Below are positions 1 to 5,618 of a stretch of 5,618 nucleotides of DNA, piece after piece (position 1 is the first letter of the stretch; each line of letters opens with the position of its first letter). This DNA comes from Gammaproteobacteria bacterium. Its GTDB lineage: Bacteria; Pseudomonadota; Gammaproteobacteria; SZUA-229. The stretch spans positions 1 to 5,618 of the forward strand of contig JALTRC010000086.1 of NCBI GenBank assembly GCA_026998145.1, in the 5' to 3' direction. The notes under the pieces are model-generated. The model was not told where the DNA came from and did not search any database. It saw only the letters and a program-made list of their open reading frames with translations. The translations under genes and the position numbers were made by a program.

Positions 1-187
1 TGGGACAGGTTTCATTTTCCCGGTAGTAATCCCGAAAATATAAAATTAATTCCCAGTGATCATTGTAAAGGTCTATGCCGTCCTGTTTTGCAATGGTTTC
101 AACATAGTCTTCTGACCAGTCATTCAGATTGCATAAATAACCCTGGTCGTTAGTTTCAATTGTGCGATCGTTTACATATACCTGCAT
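1..187 (-). CDS. tusE: TusE/DsrC-family sulfur relay protein (N-terminal part, gene runs off left edge)
   Basis: Only the first 62 residues are visible; the gene continues beyond position 1. The reading begins MQVYVNDRTIET and continues through GYLCNLNDWSEDY (16-28), AKQDGIDL (33-40) and HWELILYFRDYY (44-55). This follows the known N-terminal pattern of the family: a short beta hairpin, GYL, a DW pair, a residue run ending in HWE, then a helix with R-D/E-Y/F-Y. TusE accepts persulfide sulfur from TusBCD and passes it to MnmA for tRNA 2-thiouridine synthesis. DsrC is the paralogue used in dissimilatory sulfur metabolism. The diagnostic C-terminal cysteines lie outside the window, so the two cannot be separated here. 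TusE is the default because mnmA is nearby, although NLNDW and AKQD also resemble DsrC. The ATG at 185-187 is preceded by AGGAG with six bases between, so the start is secure. Confidence 0.85.
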   Translation of the reverse strand, partial: MQVYVNDRTIETNDQGYLCNLNDWSEDYVETIAKQDGIDLYNDHWELILYFRDYYRENETCP

Positions 188-193
188 AACTAT

Positions 194-198
194 CTCCT
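194..198 (-). promoter_or_regulatory. Ribosome binding site of the tusE/dsrC-like gene
   Basis: The minus strand reads AGGAG here, six bases before the ATG at 185-187. It is the clearest Shine-Dalgarno sequence in the window and fixes the start of the truncated gene. Confidence 0.8.
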
Positions 199-253
199 GT
201 GTTTGGGGGGGATCTAAAAGTGCTTACTCTCCTGCTAGTTGTTCAGGCTTTAA

Positions 254-282
254 GATATAGCACATAGGATTTCAGGAATAAA
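254..282 (-). promoter_or_regulatory. Candidate sigma-70 promoter for the tusE/dsrC-like gene
   Basis: On the minus strand TATATC (254-259) is a 4/6 match to the -10 box. It is directly preceded by TGC, the extended -10 signature. A weak -35-like TTTATT (277-282) sits 17 bases upstream. The start of transcription would fall near 247, giving a leader of about 60 bases before the ATG. The gene follows hflD by 174 bases with no convincing terminator between, so read-through from the upstream operon is also possible. Found by eye only. Confidence 0.35.
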
Positions 283-361
283 AAGTTAACTGGGAAAAAT
301 AGATGAAAGGTATTGTTTGAAAGGATACTGATTAACTGACTTTATTTGCCGGCCGCGCCGA

Positions 362-982
362 TTAGTTTTTTAAAAGAATATCCGCACAATTAATCAGTTT
401 TTTACGCATAAATAATAGCTCAAAACGATTGCCGCCCAGCTGCCGCCATAAAACCGCACAACGAATGCCCGCCAGTAAAAGGGCACGAATTTTATTACTG
501 TTGCTGGCCTGGGATAAATAGATTTGTTCCCCATGCACCAGTATGCGAGGTTGCAGATTTGAAATGCTGTCCTGATAAATACTGCCGATACTGGCAATAA
601 TATTTTCATGGTTTAAATCAAAATAATCCATTTGATCCTGGGTCTTTTTCAGGCGCTCGCTAATCAGATCCTGCATGGATTTATTTTTATTGAGTTTTTT
701 CTGTAAGTGTAAAAGTGAAATTACATAACGGGTAATTTCAAGCTCGGCTTTATTGCTATCACCGGATAGTTGTTTTTTTAAGGTATTAAGGCCGGTGCGC
801 AGTTCAACCGGGCTGCCAAAAATATCCATAACATTATGGCTGTCAATTTTAAACAGGGTTTCCAGAATGGAGACAAAGGCCGAGGTGTTGCACTGACCCT
901 TGTGTGCAATATCAAAGACTAACTGGCAGGCCTGAAAGATACCCGCCAACGCCAGCGTTTTATCTTCAATGGTATATTTCAT
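362..982 (-). CDS. hflD: HflD, lysogenization regulator homologue (peripheral membrane protein)
   Basis: The 206-residue product aligns over its whole length with HflD (YcfC) of E. coli (213 residues). Shared blocks are TLALAGI (9-15), an HKGQC stretch (27-31), ELEITRYVISL (80-90), FDL (121-123), IYQDSISNLQPRI (135-147) and the C-terminal KIRALLLAGIRCAVLWRQLGG (164-184). The family is all-helical. In E. coli the protein sits on the cytoplasmic face of the inner membrane and lowers the frequency of lambda lysogeny by binding the phage CII protein; its role for the host is not settled. The ATG overlaps the mnmA stop in an ATGA arrangement (979-982), so translation is probably coupled to mnmA. 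This is the last gene of the compact operon. Its stop (TAA, 362-364) is followed by a 174-base gap. In E. coli purB follows hflD, but here a tusE/dsrC-like gene does. Confidence 0.93.
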   Translation of the reverse strand: MKYTIEDKTLALAGIFQACQLVFDIAHKGQCNTSAFVSILETLFKIDSHNVMDIFGSPVELRTGLNTLKKQLSGDSNKAELEITRYVISLLHLQKKLNKNKSMQDLISERLKKTQDQMDYFDLNHENIIASIGSIYQDSISNLQPRILVHGEQIYLSQASNSNKIRALLLAGIRCAVLWRQLGGNRFELLFMRKKLINCADILLKN

Positions 983-2082
983 ATTGATTCCGGATTATAC
1001 ATAGTATCGATAATGCCGCCGCCCAGACAAATATCATTATGATAAAAAACAATCGACTGGCCGGGGGTAATGGCTCGCTGTGCCTGTTCAAATTCCACGC
1101 TACAGGAATCATCATTGATTTGAATGATTTTGCAGGGCTGATCCGGCTGCCGGTAACGAACCTTGGCTTTTAATGGCTGATTAATTTCCGGTGGATGGCC
1201 GCTCACCCAGTGCATCTGGCTGGCGTTTAAATGGCTGTGAAACAGCAGGGGGTGATTGCCTCCCTGACCCACAATCAATACATTGTTTTGCAGATCTTTC
1301 TGTAAGCTGTACCAGGCTTCTTCATTGCTGCCTTTAACGCCGCCGATACCCAGGCCTTTTCTCTGCCCCAGGGTGTAATACATAAGGCCGTGATGCTGGC
1401 CAATGCATTCCCCTTCGGTGGTGTGAATTTCCCCCGGCTGTGCTGGCAGAAACTGTTGCAGAAAATCTTTGAATTTTCGCTCACCGATAAAACAGATACC
1501 GGTGCTGTCCTTTTTGGCAAAGGTGGGCAGTTTGGCTTCCTCTGCCATTTTTCTTACCTGTGGCTTTTCGATTTCACCAATGGGGAAAAGGCTGTGCTGT
1601 AACTGATATTGTCCCAGCGTATATAAAAAATAAGTCTGGTCTTTATTGTCATCCAGACCTTTTAACATGACATATTCATCACCACGCTTTTCAACTCTGG
1701 CATAATGGCCGGTAGCAATATAGTCCGCACCCAGTTGCAGGGCATAATCCAAAAAGGCTTTAAATTTTATTTCCTTGTTACATAAAATATCCGGGTTAGG
1801 TGTGCGCCCGGCGCTGTATTCATCCAGAAACAGTTTAAAGACTCTATCCCAGTACTGGTCGGCAAAATTGACGCTGTGTAGTGTAATGCCCAGTTGATCG
1901 CAAACTTTCTGCGCATCGGCTAAATCTTCTGCGGCTGCGCAATAATCCTCATGGTCATCCTGTTCCCAGTTTTTCATAAACAGGCCTTCAACCTGATAAC
2001 CCTGCTGAATTAATTGCAATGCGGCAACAGATGAATCCACGCCGCCGGACATGCCGACAATAACGCGCTTACTGGAATTCAT
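979..2082 (-). CDS. mnmA: MnmA, tRNA-specific 2-thiouridylase
   Basis: MnmA (TrmU) adenylates the C2 position of U34 in tRNA-Lys, tRNA-Glu and tRNA-Gln and inserts sulfur to give 2-thiouridine, in the cytoplasm. The 367 residues match the usual family length. The N-terminal PP-loop motif is SGGVDSS (12-18). The catalytic pair is present: C101 within NPDILCNKEIKF and C197 within DSTGICFIGERKF. D98, matching the conserved Asp next to the first cysteine, is also there. Further family blocks are EGLFMKNWE (32-40), ATGHYAR (123-129), DQTYFLYTL (148-156), LGQRKGLGIGG (238-248) and, near the C-terminus, ITPGQSIVFY (338-347). No key residue is missing, so the enzyme should be active. The start lies inside the upstream gene (14-base overlap) without a strong Shine-Dalgarno, but it puts the PP-loop at the normal distance from the N-terminus. 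The stop overlaps hflD by four bases. Confidence 0.98.
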   Translation of the reverse strand: MNSSKRVIVGMSGGVDSSVAALQLIQQGYQVEGLFMKNWEQDDHEDYCAAAEDLADAQKVCDQLGITLHSVNFADQYWDRVFKLFLDEYSAGRTPNPDILCNKEIKFKAFLDYALQLGADYIATGHYARVEKRGDEYVMLKGLDDNKDQTYFLYTLGQYQLQHSLFPIGEIEKPQVRKMAEEAKLPTFAKKDSTGICFIGERKFKDFLQQFLPAQPGEIHTTEGECIGQHHGLMYYTLGQRKGLGIGGVKGSNEEAWYSLQKDLQNNVLIVGQGGNHPLLFHSHLNASQMHWVSGHPPEINQPLKAKVRYRQPDQPCKIIQINDDSCSVEFEQAQRAITPGQSIVFYHNDICLGGGIIDTMYNPESI

Positions 2083-2683
2083 AATCGATTTCTGTATCTT
2101 TTTTGGCGGATGCTTTGGGGGTGATTTTTTTCGGCTGGTATTGTATGCCTTGCAGTGTTTGCGCTTTTCGCCAGGTATTAATGTCTACAATAATCGGCTC
2201 TTCACCCAGTGCGCTATTGGTGCTATCCACGGCAAAAATCTGATGGGGGGATATGGATTGAATAACGCTGGTATATTCATCCGCGCCTAACCACAGGCTG
2301 CGTTTTTCCGTGCGTCTTAAAATATGCTGGCGAATATATCCCTGATCCAGCAAATAGCGTAAAAACTGGCGGGTGTTGCGGGTTTGATCTTTATTGCTCA
2401 GACGCTCGCGCAGTTTATTGTCCAGGGTAAAGCCGGGAACCTTTTGACTGATACGCTGGTAAATATCGTTTTCCATAAGGCTGATAGCCTTGCCAATACA
2501 GCGGCGCTCTTCGGCGGCATCCATTCGGGTATTGCTGAACAGTTTCTGTAGTTTGGTTTTGATTTCGGGGCTGACGGTTACCGGAATTTTGTTTTCACAA
2601 TCCCGCAGACAAAGCTCAATGGTGTTTGAAGCCAGTGCCAGCTGGTAGCTAAAACTGGCTAAAATGAAAAATAAAATTTTCAT
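2069..2683 (-). CDS. Hypothetical exported protein between nudJ and mnmA
   Basis: I do not recognise this 204-residue protein. It begins with a typical Sec signal peptide: MK, a hydrophobic core through residues 3-17, and an A-L-A/S signal peptidase I site at 16-19. The mature part should therefore be periplasmic or outside the cell. It carries a CLRDC pair (C25, C29) and a third cysteine, C62. The middle is charged and probably helical (residues 39-125, many K/R/E). A segment with W131 and a predicted beta region (147-168, ending EEPIIVDINTW) follow, then a K-rich tail (185-197). No catalytic motif is visible. Its ATG overlaps the nudJ stop (ATGA, 2680-2683), and its end overlaps the mnmA start by 14 bases. 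It is therefore embedded in the operon, and its uninterrupted length and coupling argue that it is a real gene. No obvious Shine-Dalgarno precedes it, in keeping with coupled translation. Confidence 0.8.
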   Translation of the reverse strand: MKILFFILASFSYQLALASNTIELCLRDCENKIPVTVSPEIKTKLQKLFSNTRMDAAEERRCIGKAISLMENDIYQRISQKVPGFTLDNKLRERLSNKDQTRNTRQFLRYLLDQGYIRQHILRRTEKRSLWLGADEYTSVIQSISPHQIFAVDSTNSALGEEPIIVDINTWRKAQTLQGIQYQPKKITPKASAKKDTEIDYEFQ

Positions 2684-3123
2684 AGGTTTTTAATTAAATC
2701 CAATGGGTAGTTCTTGCCGGCAAGGTAATCATCGATACATTGAATGACCATGGGGCTGCGTAATTTTTCTTTTTGTGCCAGCAGTTCATCCCGGCTCATC
2801 CACAGGCTGCGGATAATGCCTTCATCCAGTGTCTGTTCCGGCCGATGATTTTTTACCGTGCCATAAAAGGCCGTGCGCATAAACGTAATATCTTTTTGTG
2901 GATGGCGCCATTGGTAGATGCCGGTTATATACTGGGGGTTAAATTCCCAGGCCGTTTCTTCAGCCGTTTCACGCACTACCGCCTGTTGCAGGGTTTCATT
3001 GGGGTCAAGATGGCCGGCAGGCTGGTTAAACACCGTTTCGCCGTGGGCGATTTCTTCTACCATCAGAAACCTGCCATCCCGTTCAACAATGGCGGCTACA
3101 GTGGCACGGGGTGTCCATACCAT
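2680..3123 (-). CDS. nudJ: NudJ-type Nudix hydrolase
   Basis: This 147-residue Nudix protein has its signature at residues 37-59, following the pattern G-x5-E-x7-R-E-x2-E-E: G37, E43, R51, E52, E55 and E56 are all present. E52, E55 and E56 are expected to bind the catalytic metal. The Gly normally found near the end of the box is Ala here (A58). The sequence around it (FNQPAGHLDPNETL, 32-45) and the short N-terminal strand resemble E. coli NudJ (YmfB, about 153 residues). NudJ hydrolyses nucleoside di- and triphosphates and thiamine-pyrophosphate-related compounds. Linkage to mnmA is the same as in E. coli and supports the assignment. The start overlaps the preceding stop by one base (TAATG), with AGGGG about eight bases upstream of the ATG. 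Its own stop overlaps the next start by four bases. True substrate cannot be read from the sequence. Confidence 0.9.
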   Translation of the reverse strand: MVWTPRATVAAIVERDGRFLMVEEIAHGETVFNQPAGHLDPNETLQQAVVRETAEETAWEFNPQYITGIYQWRHPQKDITFMRTAFYGTVKNHRPEQTLDEGIIRSLWMSRDELLAQKEKLRSPMVIQCIDDYLAGKNYPLDLIKNL

Positions 3124-3656
3124 TAGTTTAACCCCTGCTTATTATGGGCCCTTGCCTGGCGTTTTTTTAGATAGCGGGCAATGGATAAACGCCACAATAA
3201 ACGTATCCCTATAAAACCACTTAGGGAGCTTAATACACCCATGGTAAAGCAGCCCACCAGAAACGGCTGCCAGATATTCAGCATACCAGTCATTAACCAG
3301 TCAAAACTTAATTCAAAGGTAAACGGGGTTTCCGGCGTGCCCAGTATCCAGGTGCCCAGTTTATAGGCAAAATAAAATAAAGGCGGCATGGTCACCGGGT
3401 TGCTCAGCCACACCAGCGCCACTGAAATAGGTAAATTACTGCCAATAATAATGGCGGTGCCAGCGGCCAGGGCCATTTGAAAAGGCACCGGCACCCAGGC
3501 GAAAAACAGCCCCACCGCAAAGGCGGCGGAAACAGAGCGCCGGTTCAAATGCCATAAATTGGGATCATGCAGCAGCGTGCCAAAGATTTTTAATGAACGA
3601 TTGTCGCGGATTGTGTGGGGATCAGGTAAATATTTGCGGATTAATTTCTTGGGCAT
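3123..3656 (-). CDS. DUF2062 domain membrane protein
   Basis: This 177-residue protein has the marks of the DUF2062 family. It has a basic N-terminal segment with PDPHTIRDNRSLKIFG (11-26), then NRRSVSAAFAVGLFFAWVPVPFQ (38-60) entering the first membrane segment (about 44-72). A conserved SNPVTMPPLFYFAYKLG block (85-101) follows in or near a second membrane region, and a hydrophobic stretch (about 128-156) leads into a basic C-terminal tail (RYLKKRQARAHNK). It is an inner-membrane protein of unknown function. Family members are often found next to comEC, as here, but a role in DNA uptake has not been shown. It is the first gene of the leftward operon. The ATG at 3654-3656 has an in-frame stop a few codons upstream and no strong Shine-Dalgarno. 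A promoter with a GATAAT -10 box lies about 40 bases before it. Confidence 0.9.
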   Translation of the reverse strand: MPKKLIRKYLPDPHTIRDNRSLKIFGTLLHDPNLWHLNRRSVSAAFAVGLFFAWVPVPFQMALAAGTAIIIGSNLPISVALVWLSNPVTMPPLFYFAYKLGTWILGTPETPFTFELSFDWLMTGMLNIWQPFLVGCFTMGVLSSLSGFIGIRLLWRLSIARYLKKRQARAHNKQGLN

Positions 3657-3691
3657 CTGCGGATGGCTTTATGCTAGTCTGTATCGGTCGA

Positions 3692-3706
3692 GGCGCTATT
3701 ATCGCC
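3692..3706. repeat. Imperfect palindrome centred on the divergent -10 region
   Basis: The plus strand reads GGCGCTATTATCGCC. The two seven-base arms pair at six of seven positions around a central base. The element covers the GATAAT -10 of the leftward operon. On the other strand it gives TATTAT (3697-3702, 5/6 match to -10), which could serve comEC. It could be a symmetric bidirectional promoter core or a small operator; the sequence alone does not decide. No good -35 is seen for the comEC direction. Confidence 0.4.
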
Positions 3707-3726
3707 CCTTAGAGCATTTCACACAA
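3698..3726 (-). promoter_or_regulatory. Sigma-70-like promoter of the DUF2062-nudJ-mnmA-hflD operon
   Basis: The minus strand carries GATAAT (3698-3703, 5/6 match to the -10 box). TTGTGT (3721-3726, 3/6 match to -35, with the important TTG) lies exactly 17 bases upstream. Transcription would start near 3691 and leave a leader of about 35 bases before the ATG at 3656. It is the only good candidate upstream of the five-gene operon, as all later junctions overlap. Confidence 0.5.
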
Positions 3727-3743
3727 ATAAAGGCAGAACAGGG

Positions 3744-5618
3744 ATGGTTCTTGCAGTTATTGCGCTTTGCTTTGCCGCAGGCGTATTCACATTACAGTTA
3801 TTCGCCCATTTGCCACAGCCTTTATGGTTGCTGGGGCTGCCCCTGTGCGTGTTGGGATTGCTGCGCTACAGGGCGCTGGCCTGTGTCTGGGTTTATCTAC
3901 TGGGATTTTGCTGGGCCCTGTTACAGGCACACTGGCATTTTTATCATGCGTTGCCGGCTTCATTAATCGCTAAAGATATTCTGATAGAAGGGCAGATTAG
4001 CAGTATTGTGCAGCGGGATGGCCGCAGTCAGCGTTTTGAATTGATTGTTGAAAAACATCCGTCTTCCAATCTGCCATTTCCCCGCAAACTCCGTTTGAGT
4101 GTCTATCAATCCGGCATTCATCTAAAAGCCGGCCAGCGTTGGCGTTTTAAAGTGCGTTTGAAACCGCCCCATGGTTTTGCCAATCCCGGTGGTTTTGATT
4201 ATGAACGCTGGCTCTATATGCTTGGCATTCAGGCCACTGGCTATGTGCGTAAGGATAAGCGTAATCAGTTGCTGGGCAGCGGCGGCTCAATTGCCCGCCT
4301 GCGGCAGTCTTTGCTTGAGCAGATTAGCGCAAAACCCCGCCTCTTTAGCGGTGTGCTGGCAGCCTTGCTGGTGGGGGATAAAAGTGCCATTAGCCAGCAG
4401 CAATGGCAGGTTTTCCGCCATACGGGCACTTCCCACTTAATGGCAATTTCCGGCCTGCATATTGGTCTGGTGGCTGGTCTGGTGTTTTTTCTGGTGCGGC
4501 GGTTTTGCCCGGTTCGATGTTTGCGTTATCTATCCGCACAGCAATACGGGGCTGTTTTTTCCCTGCTGGCCGCTTTTGGTTATGCATTGCTGGCGGGGTT
4601 TTCTGTGCCCACCCAGCGAGCCTTAATCATGCTGATGGTGGTACTGGGCGGGATTATTGTCAAACGGGCGGTGAGACCCTGGCAGGCTTTATCACTGGCT
4701 TTGCTGGCGGTGTTAATAGTGGATAGCCGGGCCCTGTTATCCGCCGGTTTTTATCTGTCCTTTGCGGCGGTAGCCGTGATTGTTTACGGCATTTACGGGC
4801 GTCTGGGGCATGGGAGCCGCTGGTTGCAGACCATGGCCATCCAGTGGCGTTTGTCCCTGTTATTGCTGCCACTGACTTTGCTGTGGTTTCAGCAAGGCTC
4901 CTTAATATCACCGCTGGCCAATATTTTGCTGGTGCCCTGGGTGGGGCTGCTGGTAGTGCCGGTGGCCCTGATATCCCTGATCTTTACCGGCTGGCTAGAA
5001 GGGCTGGCAGATGGCTTATTGAATCTGGCCAATACATTGTTAAGCCTTAGCTGGCCGATTTTACAGACCCTGGCAGACTGGCCGTTCAGCCACTTTACCT
5101 TAGCCCCTATACCTTTATGGACAGTGATACTGGCCCTGGCCGGTGGCTTGATACTGCTGGCCCCCAGCGGTTTTCCCCTGCGCTGGCTGGGCGCTTTGTG
5201 GCTTTTGCCCGCTCTGACCGTAGCGCATTATCCCCCGGCAGCGGGAAGTTTTCGGCTGACACTGCTGGATGTGGGGCAGGGCCTGTCGGTGTTTGTGCAA
5301 ACCCGCCACCATGGGCTGATTTATGATACGGGGCCGTCTTTTAGCGACAGCTTTAATACGGGGGATAGAGTGATTCTGCCCTATCTGCAATACAGGGGCG
5401 TTCATCATCTGGATAAGTTAATTATCAGTCACGGGGATCGGGATCATATTGGCGGCGCTCAGGCAGTGCTGGATCAGCTGCCCGTATGGCAGCTTGAAGG
5501 GCAGGGAATATCAAGGCTCCATCATCCCTATCCACAGGCCTGTCAGCAGGGGCAGAGCTGGCACTGGGACGGAGTTCTGTTTGAAGTTCTGCATCCTGAT
5601 GGTGATTACTCCAGGCGA
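3744..5618 (+). CDS. comEC: ComEC/Rec2 DNA uptake channel (C-terminal end beyond right edge)
   Basis: The frame is open for 625 codons from the ATG at 3744 and reaches the right edge without a stop. ComEC carries single-stranded DNA across the inner membrane during natural transformation. An N-terminal hydrophobic region (about 1-66) precedes a soluble OB-like DUF4131 domain (about 78-175), which ends in the family block NPGGFDYERWL (147-157). The competence domain follows, with LLVGDKS (208-214), HTGTSHLMAISGLHIG (226-241) and VPTQRALIM (288-296) and many membrane segments to about residue 480. A C-terminal metallo-beta-lactamase-like domain starts at LDVGQG (508-513), with YDTG (527-530) and SHGDRDHIGG (562-571), whose His and Asp residues are the expected metal ligands. 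Family proteins usually have about 700-800 residues, so the missing part is modest. An in-frame TAG at 3675-3677 and no earlier ATG fix the start. The Shine-Dalgarno is weak (AAAGG, 3729-3733). Confidence 0.96.
   Translation, partial: MVLAVIALCFAAGVFTLQLFAHLPQPLWLLGLPLCVLGLLRYRALACVWVYLLGFCWALLQAHWHFYHALPASLIAKDILIEGQISSIVQRDGRSQRFELIVEKHPSSNLPFPRKLRLSVYQSGIHLKAGQRWRFKVRLKPPHGFANPGGFDYERWLYMLGIQATGYVRKDKRNQLLGSGGSIARLRQSLLEQISAKPRLFSGVLAALLVGDKSAISQQQWQVFRHTGTSHLMAISGLHIGLVAGLVFFLVRRFCPVRCLRYLSAQQYGAVFSLLAAFGYALLAGFSVPTQRALIMLMVVLGGIIVKRAVRPWQALSLALLAVLIVDSRALLSAGFYLSFAAVAVIVYGIYGRLGHGSRWLQTMAIQWRLSLLLLPLTLLWFQQGSLISPLANILLVPWVGLLVVPVALISLIFTGWLEGLADGLLNLANTLLSLSWPILQTLADWPFSHFTLAPIPLWTVILALAGGLILLAPSGFPLRWLGALWLLPALTVAHYPPAAGSFRLTLLDVGQGLSVFVQTRHHGLIYDTGPSFSDSFNTGDRVILPYLQYRGVHHLDKLIISHGDRDHIGGAQAVLDQLPVWQLEGQGISRLHHPYPQACQQGQSWHWDGVLFEVLHPDGDYSRR

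Noticed and set aside
350..360. GC-rich hairpin (CGGC-GCG-GCCG on the minus strand) just after hflD as a terminator
   Set aside because: The stem is only four base pairs and is followed by AAATAAAG-type sequence on the message strand, not a U run. It does not support an intrinsic terminator.
2773..3126. Plus-strand open frame of 117 codons
   Set aside because: It lies antisense to nudJ, has no family resemblance, and nudJ has an intact Nudix box and operon context.
3649..3675. TTGGGC and TATGCT as a comEC promoter
   Set aside because: The spacing is only 15 bases and both boxes match poorly. The TATTAT at 3697-3702 is a better -10 candidate, though it lacks a good -35.
3559..3966. Plus-strand open frame of 135 codons spanning the divergent gap
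   Set aside because: It runs antisense to the DUF2062 start, through the promoter region, and out of frame into comEC. Its composition looks random, with many Tyr, Cys and Trp.
4403..4726. Plus-strand open frame of 107 codons
   Set aside because: It is a shifted frame inside comEC. The comEC frame is continuous and carries the family motifs, so there is no frameshift to explain.
5115..5408. Minus-strand open frame of 97 codons
   Set aside because: It is antisense to the comEC region that joins the membrane part to the metallo-beta-lactamase domain, and shows no motif.
1..5618. Hidden defence system, prophage, CRISPR array or mobile element
   Set aside because: Nearly all of the window is accounted for by housekeeping genes in a conserved order. 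No direct repeat array, transposase, integrase, terminal inverted repeat or RNA gene is visible.

Overview
The window looks like chromosomal DNA of a free-living gammaproteobacterium. The block nudJ-(unknown)-mnmA-hflD matches the enterobacterial order nudJ-mnmA-hflD. hflD is essentially confined to Gammaproteobacteria, and a DUF2062 gene divergent from comEC is, as I recall, seen in Pseudomonas-like and marine gammaproteobacteria. Base composition is moderate, with AT-rich gene ends. I cannot name a genus.

Layout, left to right. Positions 1-187 (minus) hold the start of a TusE/DsrC-family sulfur-carrier gene that runs off the left edge. Positions 188-361 are a non-coding gap with a plausible extended -10 promoter for that gene. 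Positions 362-3656 (minus) are a tightly packed operon, transcribed right to left: a DUF2062 membrane protein, the Nudix hydrolase nudJ, an unrecognised exported protein, mnmA and hflD. Every junction overlaps (1, 4, 14 and 4 bases), which points to translational coupling. Positions 3657-3743 form an 87-base divergent intergenic region with a recognisable promoter. From 3744 to the right edge (plus) runs comEC, 625 codons visible and no stop reached.

Functionally, mnmA makes the 2-thio group of wobble uridine in tRNAs, and in E. coli it receives its sulfur from TusE. The downstream tusE/dsrC-like gene therefore makes biochemical sense as a neighbour. nudJ is a Nudix pyrophosphatase commonly linked to mnmA, and hflD is a peripheral membrane protein of the same conserved block. 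comEC encodes the inner-membrane DNA uptake channel of natural transformation.

I found no mobile element, CRISPR array, RNA gene, phage gene or defence system. The parts most worth a second look are the unknown exported protein embedded in the nudJ-mnmA operon, the symmetric -10 region between the DUF2062 gene and comEC, and the placement of a tusE/dsrC-like gene beside mnmA.
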